Assembly: GCF_000282055.1 (NCBI RefSeq)
Contig: NZ_AKJZ01000045.1
Location: forward strand, 1 to 64,000
Reading direction: 5' to 3'
DNA length: 64,000 bases
DNA from: Flavobacterium sp. CF136
GTDB lineage: Bacteria > Bacteroidota > Bacteroidia > Flavobacteriales > Flavobacteriaceae
Position numbers and translations under genes: made by a program. Position 1 is the first letter of the stretch. Every line of letters starts with the position of its first letter. The notes below the pieces were generated by a model that was not told the origin of the DNA, made no database searches, and saw nothing but the letters and a program-made list of their open reading frames with translations. Of this stretch, positions 13,606 to 22,096 are shown piece after piece.

Positions 13606-16380
13606 TTATCTGAATAAATTTTTATCGAATACCATTCTGATTGCATCTGCGTGACGGCGTTTTGCACGTGTATAACTTCCTGCAGCCGGAGCAGCATAAG
13701 CTTTTAATGATGCTAATCTCCATTTTACAAGGTCAAAGTTCATTAACATGAAGCTGTAAGCTCCCATGTTTTTAGGCTCTTCCTGTGCCCAAACATAATC
13801 ATCAGCTTTTGGATATTGTGCGATAATTTCTTTGATCTGATCAACCGGGAAAGGGAACAATTGCTCGATACGAACTACTGCAACATCTTTTCTTCCATTA
13901 TTTTCTCTTTCGGCAACAATATCATAATAGAATTTACCTGTACAGAAAACTAATGTTTTTACATCTTTTTTGTTTACAGTATTATCGTCGATGGTTTCCT
14001 GAAAACTTCCTTTTACTAATTCTTCAACTGAAGACACACATCTTGGATCACGCAACAAACTTTTTGGAGAGAAAACAACTAAAGGTTTACGGAAATTCGT
14101 TTTCATTTGTCTTCTCAACAAGTGAAAGAAGTTCGCTGGCGTTGTACAATCGGCTACATACATATTATGTCTTGCGCAAAGTTGTAAATAACGCTCCATT
14201 CTTGCCGAAGAGTGTTCAGCACCCTGGCCTTCGTATCCGTGTGGCAATAATAAAACAATACCGTTTTGGTTGTTCCATTTGTCTTCTCCACAAGAAATAT
14301 ACTGGTCAATCATAATTTGCGCTCCATTACTGAAATCCCCAAATTGTGCTTCCCAAATAGTTAGGGTTTTTGGGTTTGCCAAAGCATAACCGTAATCAAA
14401 TCCTAAAACTCCGTATTCTGATAAAAGAGAATTGAAGACTCCGAATTTCCCTTTTTTGTTTTCGATATTGTTCAATAAGATTACTTCCTCTTCAGAATCT
14501 TCTACTTTAACTACCGCATGACGGTGAGAGAAAGTACCACGCTCAACATCCTGACCTGAAATTCGAACATCAAATCCTTCAGTTAAAAGTGAACCGTAAG
14601 CTAATGCTTCTGCCGTTCCCCAATCTAAAGTATTATTATCATACCCTGTTTTTCTATCCGATACAATTTTGGTTATTTTGTTAATGAACTTTTTATCGGA
14701 TGGTAAAGTTGATATTGTTTTTATAATAGAATCCAGTCCTTTTTTAGCGAAAGATGTATCTACTTTTTTTAACATCGCATCATCAGAAACCTGCTCAAAT
14801 CCTTTCCATTCATTTTGCATGAACGGTGTTATGATTGTCAAAGCCTTTTTACGGGATGCTTCTAAATTTTGTTCAAGATCTGCTTTGTATTCTTTTTCTA
14901 ATCCGTTTACATAATTACCATCGATAACTCCTTCTGACAATAATTTCTCTGCATAAATGTCTCTTGGATTTTGATGTTTTGCAATAATCTTATATAAAAC
15001 AGGTTGCGTAAAACGAGGTTCATCACCTTCGTTATGACCGTATTTTCTATATCCTAATAAATCGATAAATACATCACGTCCAAATTCCATTCTGTAATCT
15101 AATGCAAAAGATACTGCATGTACAACCGCTTCTGCATCGTCAGCATTTACGTGTAATACAGGCGAAAGTGTTACTTTGGCAACATCTGTACAATAAGTTG
15201 ATGAACGGGCATCAAGATAATTTGTTGTAAAACCAACCTGATTGTTGATTACGATATGAATTGTACCTCCGGTTTTGTAACCGTCTAATTGTGCCATCTG
15301 AATAATTTCATACAAAATACCCTGACCTGCAATTGCAGCATCTCCGTGAACGGCTATAGGTAATACTTTTGAGAAATCATCAGCATAATATTTATCTTGT
15401 TTTGCTCTTGTAATACCTTCAATAACAGCTCCAACAGTTTCTAAGTGAGAAGGGTTTGGTGCTAAATTGATATTGATGCTTTTTCCTGTTCTTGTTTTTT
15501 TATCGGCTGTAAGACCTAAGTGATATTTTACGTCACCGTCAAAATATTCCTGATCGTAATCTTTACCGTCAAATTCACCAAAAATATCCTGAGTTGATTT
15601 GCCAAAGATATTTGCCAAAACATTCAGACGACCACGGTGAGCCATTCCCATTACAAATTGTTCTACTCCTTTTTCAGCAGCTTTTTCAATCAAAGCATCC
15701 AAAGCAGGAATAATAGTTTCTCCACCTTCTAATGAAAAACGTTTTTGACCTACATATTTAGTATGCAAAAAGTTCTCGAAAGAAACGGCCTGATTTAATT
15801 TATTAAGAATAGTTTGTTTCTCTTCTGTAGAAAAATTAGGCTGATTAACATTTACAGCTAATTTATCCTGAATCCATTTTACAACACCAGGATTTCTGAT
15901 GTACATATATTCAATACCGATATGCTGACAGTAAATTGCTTTAAGACGGGTAATAATATCCTGCAATGTACAAGGTGCAACACCAATAACCTGTGCAGCA
16001 TCAAAAACTATAGAAAGATCAGCTGTTGTCAATCCGAAATTCTCTATATCCAAAGTCGGAGATGAAGTTCTTCGATCACGAACCGGATTTGTTTTAGTGA
16101 ATAAATGACCACGTGAACGGTAGCCATCAATTAATTTTAAAACATTAAATTCTTTTTGTAATTTTTCTGAAACCTTACTGTAATCTGTGTTGTCGCTAGT
16201 TACGTATTCAACGATTTGCTGAACCGGATTTTCGTCATTATAAGTCGTCATTCCAAAATCGAAACCCTGGAAAAAACTTCTCCAGCTTGGCTCAACGCTA
16301 TCCGGATTTACTAAATACTGATCATATAATTGTGCGAAAAACTCTGTATGCGCTGCATTTAAAAATGAAAACCTATCCAT
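13606..16380 (-). CDS. sucA: 2-oxoglutarate dehydrogenase E1 component
   Basis: 924 residues from the ATG at 16380 (MDRFSFLNAAHTEFFAQLYD). This is the standard N terminus that docks to E2, so the longer frame to 16419 is rejected. It decarboxylates 2-oxoglutarate with thiamine diphosphate. Visible signatures are FVMGMAHRGRLNVLANI, the ThDP/Mg region HGDAAIAGQGILYEIIQM and INNQVGFTT, and the C-terminal domain GTFSHRHAVV with LLPHGYEGQGAEHSS. Size is typical of the 900-940 residue family. It heads the sucAB operon and is divergent from a small outer-membrane protein gene whose ATG is about 116 bases away, so the promoters share one spacer. Confidence 0.97.
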   Translation of the reverse strand: MDRFSFLNAAHTEFFAQLYDQYLVNPDSVEPSWRSFFQGFDFGMTTYNDENPVQQIVEYVTSDNTDYSKVSEKLQKEFNVLKLIDGYRSRGHLFTKTNPVRDRRTSSPTLDIENFGLTTADLSIVFDAAQVIGVAPCTLQDIITRLKAIYCQHIGIEYMYIRNPGVVKWIQDKLAVNVNQPNFSTEEKQTILNKLNQAVSFENFLHTKYVGQKRFSLEGGETIIPALDALIEKAAEKGVEQFVMGMAHRGRLNVLANIFGKSTQDIFGEFDGKDYDQEYFDGDVKYHLGLTADKKTRTGKSININLAPNPSHLETVGAVIEGITRAKQDKYYADDFSKVLPIAVHGDAAIAGQGILYEIIQMAQLDGYKTGGTIHIVINNQVGFTTNYLDARSSTYCTDVAKVTLSPVLHVNADDAEAVVHAVSFALDYRMEFGRDVFIDLLGYRKYGHNEGDEPRFTQPVLYKIIAKHQNPRDIYAEKLLSEGVIDGNYVNGLEKEYKADLEQNLEASRKKALTIITPFMQNEWKGFEQVSDDAMLKKVDTSFAKKGLDSIIKTISTLPSDKKFINKITKIVSDRKTGYDNNTLDWGTAEALAYGSLLTEGFDVRISGQDVERGTFSHRHAVVKVEDSEEEVILLNNIENKKGKFGVFNSLLSEYGVLGFDYGYALANPKTLTIWEAQFGDFSNGAQIMIDQYISCGEDKWNNQNGIVLLLPHGYEGQGAEHSSARMERYLQLCARHNMYVADCTTPANFFHLLRRQMKTNFRKPLVVFSPKSLLRDPRCVSSVEELVKGSFQETIDDNTVNKKDVKTLVFCTGKFYYDIVAERENNGRKDVAVVRIEQLFPFPVDQIKEIIAQYPKADDYVWAQEEPKNMGAYSFMLMNFDLVKWRLASLKAYAAPAAGSYTRAKRRHADAIRMVFDKNLFR

Positions 16381-16496
16381 AATATGTGTGAATATACTTT
16401 TTGTTAAATAGAATGGCAAAAGTACAACAATCGATATTATTTAAATCGTTTTTTTACGTACTTTTACGTAAAAATTTGTTAAAAATTGACCTAACT

Positions 16497-17045
16497 ATGA
16501 GAAAAATTCATCTTTCAGTCGTTTTCAAATCATTTTTTGTGATTTTGATTTGTCTGTTTTCAAATCTTATAAATGCTCAGGATCAAAATAATGTAATCGA
16601 TAACACTAATCAATTTTGGGATAAGGTTCAGTTTGGAGGCGGATTGGGTCTCGGAATTGGTTCCGGTTATACTGATATTTCAGTAATGCCGAGTGCGATT
16701 TATAATGTAAATGAGATCGTTGCAGTTGGTGTTGGTTTGCAATTTGGTTATTTGTCATCTAAAAACGAATATCATTCTTATGTGTATGGAGGAAGTCTTA
16801 TAGGATTGGTAAATCCGATTCCGCAAATTCAATTATCAGCTGAGTTAGAGCAAGTTCGTGTAAACACAGAATACGAATATGTTGGTGCAGATTTTTCAGA
16901 AAATTATTGGAATACCGCATTGTTTCTGGGAGCCGGTTACAGAACCGGAAACGTTACTATTGGCGGTCGTTATGATATTTTGTTTAATGCTGATAGAAGT
17001 CTTTACGGATCTGCTTTTATGCCTTTTGTGAGGGTTTATTTTTAA
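16497..17045 (+). CDS. small outer-membrane beta-barrel protein
   Basis: 182 residues from the ATG at 16497 (MRKIHLSVVFKSFFVILICL), which gives a signal peptide ending in INAQ. The mature part alternates short amphipathic strands (FGGGLGLGIGSGYTDISVMP; GVGLQFGYLSSKN; LFLGAGYRTGNVTIGGRYDI) and ends FVRVYF with a terminal Phe, as in outer-membrane barrels. Proteins like this next to sucA are sometimes labelled alpha-ketoglutarate decarboxylase in databases, by adjacency, from memory; nothing in the sequence supports an enzyme. Divergent from sucA. Confidence 0.78.
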   Translation: MRKIHLSVVFKSFFVILICLFSNLINAQDQNNVIDNTNQFWDKVQFGGGLGLGIGSGYTDISVMPSAIYNVNEIVAVGVGLQFGYLSSKNEYHSYVYGGSLIGLVNPIPQIQLSAELEQVRVNTEYEYVGADFSENYWNTALFLGAGYRTGNVTIGGRYDILFNADRSLYGSAFMPFVRVYF

Positions 17046-17048
17046 AAA

Positions 17049-17150
17049 GGGTTCAAAGGCTCAGAGCAACAAAGGTTCAAAGTTTTATATTGCATTTTAA
17101 TGACAGTAAAGAGAAACCTCTGTTACTTTGCAACTTTGTGCCTTTGCACC
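17049..17150. repeat. 8-bp-period array with inverted halves
   Basis: CAAAG recurs every 8 bases at 17054, 17062 (CAGAG), 17070 and 17078. The right half has CTTTG at 17126, 17134 and 17142, again every 8 bases. The two halves are inverse complements, so the spacer between the convergent genes can fold. Two CAAAG units 8 bases apart also occur at 56709-56721. Confidence 0.6.
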
Positions 17151-17151
17151 T

Positions 17152-17508
17152 CTATTTAAAATTATTTCGAAACCAAACCTTCTGCCATTCTCTTTTTAAG
17201 ATTAAAAAAGAAACCTGCTCGGCTAAAATTACTAAATCAGAGCCATCGAGTTGTTTTATTTCGATTTCCGAAACGTCTATTATATAAAGGAGATTCAGAT
17301 ATTCAGCAAATTTATATTGAATCATTCGATAGATTTTTTCGTGCAGCTGGATTTTTAATTCATCGGGAGTAATACTCAACGGAAAATCAATTCCTTCGTT
17401 TGCAAGATTAAAATCCTTATTAATTTGTTCAATTAATTTTAGATATAACGCCTCACTTTCGGCTTCCCGAAGCAATAATTCAGTTGATTTTGGAGCAATG
17501 AAATTCAT
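17152..17508 (-). CDS. conserved hypothetical protein
   Basis: 118 residues, no family recognised. It is acidic and mostly helical, with no signal peptide or membrane segment (LLLREAESEALYLKLIEQIN; KIYRMIQYKFAEYLNLLY). The start codon overlaps the stop of the upstream membrane protein gene in an ATGA arrangement, so the two are translationally coupled and probably work together. The C terminus runs into the 8-bp-period array. Confidence 0.7.
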   Translation of the reverse strand: MNFIAPKSTELLLREAESEALYLKLIEQINKDFNLANEGIDFPLSITPDELKIQLHEKIYRMIQYKFAEYLNLLYIIDVSEIEIKQLDGSDLVILAEQVSFLILKREWQKVWFRNNFK

Positions 17509-18233
17509 TCTATTTTCTTTTTATTTTCCCAGGCACCTACAATTTTAGCCAGTAATACATCTCCGCCGGCATAGAAAAAAACAGCTCCCATTGGAGGGTT
17601 TGATGTGGGAATAAATCCAAACACATCAGGATTCCATGCCCAACACTTAAAATAAGTCCCTGCCAACTCAATAAATATAACACAAAGCGCAATAAAACAA
17701 TAAAGATTCTGCCAGCTTTTTCTTTTTAAAAGTAAAAAAAACAGGATTCCAAAAAATAACGAAAAATAATCTTTTAAAAATATTCCAACACTTAAAAACA
17801 GAACAGCAAAAAAACAAAGGAAATATTTTCTTAAAGAAGACTCTTTATTAATTGACCAGTTGGTATTTGCATAAACATAACCTGAGGCATAAACAATAGC
17901 ATGTCCAAAAGGCACATACAAAGGAATCATTGGAGTTCTATACTCATACATTCCTAATAGTTTACAAAAAATTAACTCCCCAATATAGGAAAGTCCAACC
18001 ATAATAAGCATCAGTTTTCTTAAGCGAGGTTCTGAGGCAAAAAAGAAACCTGCAAAATAAAGGATGCTTAACAGATTTGTAAGCTGTCTCGCGTCAAAAT
18101 AGTGTTCTGTAAAAAAAACAGAATCAATTCCTAATGCCAAAACTGTGAAAAACGGAAAACATATTGCAAAAAAGAATTGCAGCTTTACATTATTTGTTTC
18201 AGAATTTAAAAAAACCGTTTCTATTTTATCCAT
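17505..18233 (-). CDS. multi-pass integral membrane protein, unknown function
   Basis: 242 residues with about seven to eight hydrophobic helices (FFFAICFPFFTVLALGID; TNLLSILYFAGFFFA; YFLCFFAVLFLSVGIFL; DYFSLFFGILFFLLLK; LYCFIALCVIFIELAG). Conserved-looking polar patches are WAWNPDVFGFIPTSNPPMG and VFFYAGGDVLLAKIVGAWEN near the C terminus. No transporter or enzyme family is recognised. It lies between the polyprenyl synthase gene and the small coupled gene on the same strand, 39 bases after the former. It could belong to a lipid or membrane function, but this is only positional. Confidence 0.75.
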   Translation of the reverse strand: MDKIETVFLNSETNNVKLQFFFAICFPFFTVLALGIDSVFFTEHYFDARQLTNLLSILYFAGFFFASEPRLRKLMLIMVGLSYIGELIFCKLLGMYEYRTPMIPLYVPFGHAIVYASGYVYANTNWSINKESSLRKYFLCFFAVLFLSVGIFLKDYFSLFFGILFFLLLKRKSWQNLYCFIALCVIFIELAGTYFKCWAWNPDVFGFIPTSNPPMGAVFFYAGGDVLLAKIVGAWENKKKIE

Positions 18234-18272
18234 CAGGTTTATATTGAAAAGCGTACTCTTTAAGGTTAAAAA

Positions 18273-19247
18273 CTATGCATTTCTTTGCATTAAATTTTGA
18301 CCAAAACTTCTTAAAATTTCTTTTTTATCGTTATCGATATTCATTTTATCCAGAGTACTGAAAGCTTTTAATGTATACTCTTCTATAGCTTCCTGAGTTA
18401 TTTTATCTGCTCCTGAAGCAATAAAAATAGTTTTAGCCTGCTCAATTTTAACTGAATTATCTTCTATTTCACTTTCAAACAATTCCAGTAATCGTTGTTT
18501 GTCATTTAAATCGGCAAACTCTAATGCTTTAAGGTACAAATAGGTTTTTTTATTTTCTATAATATCACCTCCTACTTGTTTCCCGAAAGTTTCAGGATCT
18601 CCAAAAGCATCTAAATAATCATCCTGAAGTTGAAATGCAAGACCTAAATTTAATCCGAAATCATAAATTAAATCGGCCTCCTTTTCAGTAGTGTTAGCTA
18701 CAATAGCCCCCATTTTCATGGCAGCAGCTACCAGAACCGCTGTTTTGTATTCGATCATTTTCAGGTACTCCGGGATTGTAACATCCTTGCGGGTTTCAAA
18801 ATCGACATCCCATTGCTGCCCTTCACAAACTTCAAGTGCTGTTTTACTGAATAATTTTGCTAAAGCAACAAACACATTTGGCTCGTATTGTTCAAAATAT
18901 TGGTATGCAAGAATAAGCATCGCATCTCCGGAAAGAATTCCGGTATTAATATTCCATTTTTCATGAACGGTTATTTCTCCTCTTCGCAAAGGTGCATCAT
19001 CCATAATATCGTCATGCACCAGGGAGAAATTATGAAAAACCTCTACTGCCATCGCTGCCGGAAGCGCTATTTTATAATTGGCGTCAAAAACTTCAGCTGC
19101 CATCAAAGTCAATACCGGACGCATGCGTTTACCGCCAAGTCCTAAGATATATTCAATAGGTTCGTAGAGATTTTCCGGCTCTTTATGTATGTTTTGGTTT
19201 TTTAAATAACTGATAAAAAAATCCTGGTATTGACTAATAGTATGCAT
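18273..19247 (-). CDS. polyprenyl diphosphate synthase (trans-isoprenyl)
   Basis: 324 residues. It condenses isopentenyl diphosphate with allylic diphosphates to make the prenyl chain of menaquinone or related lipids. The first aspartate-rich motif is DDIMD at 79-83, followed by the substrate-binding arginines in LRRG. The second is QDDYLD near 207-212. GGKRMRPVLTLMAAEVF at 38-54 is the IPP-binding block. Length and motifs fit the IspA/IspB-type superfamily, but chain length cannot be read with certainty; the residues just before the first motif (FHNFSLVH) suggest a medium or long chain. Head of a possible three-gene unit to 17152. Confidence 0.92.
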   Translation of the reverse strand: MHTISQYQDFFISYLKNQNIHKEPENLYEPIEYILGLGGKRMRPVLTLMAAEVFDANYKIALPAAMAVEVFHNFSLVHDDIMDDAPLRRGEITVHEKWNINTGILSGDAMLILAYQYFEQYEPNVFVALAKLFSKTALEVCEGQQWDVDFETRKDVTIPEYLKMIEYKTAVLVAAAMKMGAIVANTTEKEADLIYDFGLNLGLAFQLQDDYLDAFGDPETFGKQVGGDIIENKKTYLYLKALEFADLNDKQRLLELFESEIEDNSVKIEQAKTIFIASGADKITQEAIEEYTLKAFSTLDKMNIDNDKKEILRSFGQNLMQRNA

Positions 19248-19380
19248 AAAATGAAATCTGGTTTGCGAGGCTCAAAGATACAATTCATATATGAATTATT
19301 ACTTTAATAATTATAAAGGGATTCTAATTTAAAAATTACTTTCAAAAAAAGCCTTTTCAAAATTATTTTAAAAAAAACTT

Positions 19381-19408
19381 GGAAACTTTTTTGGTTTTTA
19401 AAGTTTCC
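19381..19408. promoter_or_regulatory. 28-bp operator 1, yceI promoter
   Basis: GGAAACT, 14 bases, AGTTTCC. It spans the TTG (19391) that would be the -33 element and ends four bases before the -7 box TATATTTG (19413-19420). Binding here would block polymerase. Identical in arms and spacing to sites 2 and 3. Confidence 0.75.
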
Positions 19409-19420
19409 TGTTTATATTTG
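19391..19420 (+). promoter_or_regulatory. promoter of the YceI-like gene
   Basis: TTG at 19391, 19-base spacer, TATATTTG at 19413-19420. It fits the Bacteroidota consensus TTG-N(17-23)-TAnnTTTG. Overlapped by operator 1. Confidence 0.7.
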
Positions 19421-19431
19421 CGCTTTCAATT

Positions 19432-19459
19432 GGAAACTCTAAACACTGAAAAAGTTTCC
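19432..19459. promoter_or_regulatory. 28-bp operator 2, yceI leader
   Basis: GGAAACT, 14 bases, AGTTTCC, starting 51 bases after operator 1 and lying downstream of the -7 box. Two sites on one promoter allow cooperative binding or looping. Confidence 0.72.
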
Positions 19460-19505
19460 AAGGAAAGGTTTAGATGATATATAAACTAAAACAAACCAAA
19501 TATTT

Positions 19506-20027
19506 ATGAAAACTACATGGACCATAGATTCTAGCCAATCAGATGTTTTGATAAAAATGAGACATTCGATCATTGCCTACATGGGAGGAACTACAAACCA
19601 ATTTGAAGGTTATGTAAATATTGAAAACAACGAAATTGAAGATGCTTCGGTTGAATTCTCTTTGGACATAAACAATAAGAAAGACAGTTTTCAACAAATT
19701 GATACGCATTTGCAGCTCAACGATCTGTTTAATGTAAATGAACATCCAATTATAAGCTTTAAATCTACTTCTTTTCAAAAAGTAAACAATAACATTAATT
19801 TTTTTAAAGGTGATTTAACCATAAAAGATGTTACCAGAGTAGTTGAGCTTGATGCTGAATTTATTGGGGTTAACACCTACAATGGAGAAAAAAAAGTAGC
19901 TTTTGAAATTAAAGCGGATATTAAACGTCAAGACTTTGGGCTGGATTATAATTCATATAATCATAATGGAGGATTAGCGCTGGGGAAAGATATTAAACTA
20001 ATTGCCAATTTAGAATTTAGCATATAA
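19506..20027 (+). CDS. YceI family protein
   Basis: 173 residues of the YceI lipocalin-like family, which bind long isoprenoid or fatty chains. Typical features are the N-terminal TWTIDSSQSDVLIKMRHS, the central SFKSTSFQKVNNNINFFKGD, LTIKDVTRVVELDAEFIG, and FEIKADIKRQDFGLDYNS. There is no signal peptide, so this copy should be cytoplasmic, unlike E. coli YceI. Its promoter carries two copies of the operator that also covers the tetR-efflux promoter, so it belongs to the same regulon. A polyprenyl synthase gene lies divergently upstream, which makes a prenyl ligand plausible but unproved. Confidence 0.9.
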   Translation: MKTTWTIDSSQSDVLIKMRHSIIAYMGGTTNQFEGYVNIENNEIEDASVEFSLDINNKKDSFQQIDTHLQLNDLFNVNEHPIISFKSTSFQKVNNNINFFKGDLTIKDVTRVVELDAEFIGVNTYNGEKKVAFEIKADIKRQDFGLDYNSYNHNGGLALGKDIKLIANLEFSI

Positions 20028-20075
20028 ATCTTAAGTTTAGAAGAATAAATTAATGTAAAATTATTACAAAATAAC

Positions 20076-20103
20076 GGAAACTATTTTTACGGGAAAAGTT
20101 TCC
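20076..20103. promoter_or_regulatory. 28-bp operator 3, tetR-efflux promoter
   Basis: GGAAACT, 14 bases, AGTTTCC, ending four bases before the -7 box at 20108. Arms, spacer length and distance to the -7 box are the same as at operator 1, so the TetR product likely represses both its own operon and yceI. Confidence 0.75.
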
Positions 20104-20107
20104 TTCT

Positions 20108-20115
20108 TATATTTG
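20108..20115 (+). promoter_or_regulatory. -7 box of the tetR-efflux operon
   Basis: TATATTTG, 22 bases before the tetR ATG. The upstream -33 region lies inside operator 3 and is T-rich without a clear TTG. Confidence 0.6.
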
Positions 20116-20136
20116 TAAGTCAATTTGAAAATTAAA

Positions 20137-20736
20137 ATGAAAGATAAAATAATAGCCAAAGCGAGTGAACTGTTCTTAAAACTTGGTTTTAAGAGTGTCA
20201 CCATGGATGATATTGCAGGTGAAATGTGTATTTCTAAAAAAACGATTTACAAATATTTCTGCAATAAAGAGGTTTTAATAGTAGAAAGCACTTCAATGGT
20301 TCATAAGCAGGTACATGAAATTATTGATACCATAGTTGCTAAAAATCATAATGCTATTCATGAAAATTTTGAAATCAGAGAAATGTTCTGTGACATGTTT
20401 AAAAACAATATTGATTCTTCTCCTATATATCAGTTAAAAAAGCATTATCCGGAAATCTATCATAATATAATGACTACGGAAATTGATCTGTGCAGTCAAT
20501 GGTTTAAAGAGAATATCGAAAAAGGAATTCGGGAAAAATTATATCGTGAAGATTTAAATAAAGAGGTTTATGTTAAATTTTATTACACTTTGATTTTTCA
20601 TATTAACGAAAATACAGTTTCGGAAAAAGAAGCCCAAAAAATGGAATTAGAAGCTTTGGAATATCATACCAGAGCAATGGCAACACCTGAAGGCATAACA
20701 GAATTAGAAAAACAACTCAAAAAAATTACTACATAA
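20137..20736 (+). CDS. TetR/AcrR family transcriptional regulator
   Basis: 199 residues from the ATG at 20137; an in-frame TTG 12 bases upstream is less likely. The N-terminal TetR helix-turn-helix is clear: KASELFLKLGFKSVTMDDIA and CISKKTIYKYFCNKEVLI. The C-terminal ligand domain is helical and not assignable. It begins a run of four same-strand genes with TolC, adaptor and RND pump at 17, 8 and 71 bases, so it controls its own efflux operon. Three 28-bp palindromes at this promoter and at yceI are the likely binding sites. The inducer is unknown. Confidence 0.92.
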   Translation: MKDKIIAKASELFLKLGFKSVTMDDIAGEMCISKKTIYKYFCNKEVLIVESTSMVHKQVHEIIDTIVAKNHNAIHENFEIREMFCDMFKNNIDSSPIYQLKKHYPEIYHNIMTTEIDLCSQWFKENIEKGIREKLYREDLNKEVYVKFYYTLIFHINENTVSEKEAQKMELEALEYHTRAMATPEGITELEKQLKKITT

Positions 20737-20753
20737 TCATCAATCTATAATCT

Positions 20754-22088
20754 ATGAAAAAAATAATTCTTATATTTTTGTGTACAATTGGTCTGTCAGT
20801 CAATGCACAAGTCACAACTTTAACACTAAAAGATGCTGTCACTTATGCACTTCAAAATAAAGCTGATGCAAAAAAAGCAAAATTAGACGTTGAAAACAGT
20901 GAATATCAAATTCAGGAAGTTCGTTCCCGCGCATTACCACAAATTTCAGCAAATGGAAATTTAACACATAATCCGATTATACAAACTACAGTAATTGATG
21001 GAGCAGGATTTGGTCAGCCAGGAACAACAATTCAGGCCGCTTTTGGTCAAAAATGGACTTCAGGAGCCGGGATTTCATTAACTCAGGCTTTGTTTGATCA
21101 ATCTGTTTTTACAGGTTTAAAAGCAGCTAAATCTACCCGTCAATTTTATCAGATCAATGATCAGTTAACAGAAGAACAAGTAATTGAAAGAGTCGCAAAT
21201 AATTATTATCAGGTGTATGTTCAACGTCAGAAATTAATTTTATTAGACAGCAATTATGTCAATACTACTAAAGTTCGTGACATTATTAAAGGACAATTTG
21301 ATAACGGACTGGCAAAGAAAATTGATTTGGACAGAGTAAATGTAAAACTGTCAAACATCAGTACACAACGTCAGCAAAATTTGAATGCTGTACAGTTACA
21401 GGAAAATTCTTTAAAATTTTATATTGGAATGCCTATGGAAACTCAAATCGAGATTCCACAATCTGAATTTGAAGTGACTCCGGCTGCATTAAGTGAAGCT
21501 CCGAATACTGCAAACAGAACTGAGTATTTGCTTTTGAAAAAACAAGAAGAATTGCTAAACTTTCAGAAAAAATCAGTTGAAGCAGAATACTATCCTACGC
21601 TTTCATTGACTGCCGGATATAATTATATAGGACAAGGTCCTGAATTACCTTGGTTTGCAAAACCGGCAGATGGAGTGTATTGGTCAGATTACTCATCAAT
21701 TGGATTGAATTTAAAAGTACCAATTTTTACAGGATTTGGTACCCGTGCAAAAGTAAGACAGGCAGATGTAAAAATCCGATCACTTCAGGAAGATATTAAA
21801 GACACCAAACTTTCACTTGATTTAGAATATAAAAATGCAACGACTCAAATTCAGAATAGTTTGACTACGATTGAAAATCAAAAAGAGAATATGATTTTGG
21901 CAGACGAAATTCTGAATAATACTAAAAATAATTATTTACAGGGACTGGCTTCATTAACAGATTTATTAGATGCAGAAAATGCATCTATCGAAGCACAAAA
22001 CAATTATACCTCAGCAATATTAGATTACAAATTAGCTGAAGTAGCACTTATCAAATCAAAAGGCGAACTTAAAACACTTATTAAATAA
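20754..22088 (+). CDS. TolC family outer-membrane efflux channel
   Basis: 444 residues with signal peptide MKKIILIFLCTIGLSVNAQ. The duplicated TolC/OEP architecture is visible: LTLKDAVTYALQNKADAKKA at the start, coiled-coil helices, the barrel strands (ALPQISANGNLTHNP; PTLSLTAGYNYIG), and the second repeat LDLEYKNATTQIQNSLTTIE and GLASLTDLLDAENASIEAQN. It forms the exit duct of the tripartite pump encoded by the next two genes, lying 17 bases after tetR and 8 bases before the adaptor gene. Confidence 0.94.
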   Translation: MKKIILIFLCTIGLSVNAQVTTLTLKDAVTYALQNKADAKKAKLDVENSEYQIQEVRSRALPQISANGNLTHNPIIQTTVIDGAGFGQPGTTIQAAFGQKWTSGAGISLTQALFDQSVFTGLKAAKSTRQFYQINDQLTEEQVIERVANNYYQVYVQRQKLILLDSNYVNTTKVRDIIKGQFDNGLAKKIDLDRVNVKLSNISTQRQQNLNAVQLQENSLKFYIGMPMETQIEIPQSEFEVTPAALSEAPNTANRTEYLLLKKQEELLNFQKKSVEAEYYPTLSLTAGYNYIGQGPELPWFAKPADGVYWSDYSSIGLNLKVPIFTGFGTRAKVRQADVKIRSLQEDIKDTKLSLDLEYKNATTQIQNSLTTIENQKENMILADEILNNTKNNYLQGLASLTDLLDAENASIEAQNNYTSAILDYKLAEVALIKSKGELKTLIK

Positions 22089-22096
22089 CTAACAAA

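Noticed and set aside
16497-17045. Alpha-ketoglutarate decarboxylase label for the gene divergent to sucA
   Set aside because: The sequence is a signal peptide plus beta-strands ending in Phe, with no ThDP or decarboxylase motif.
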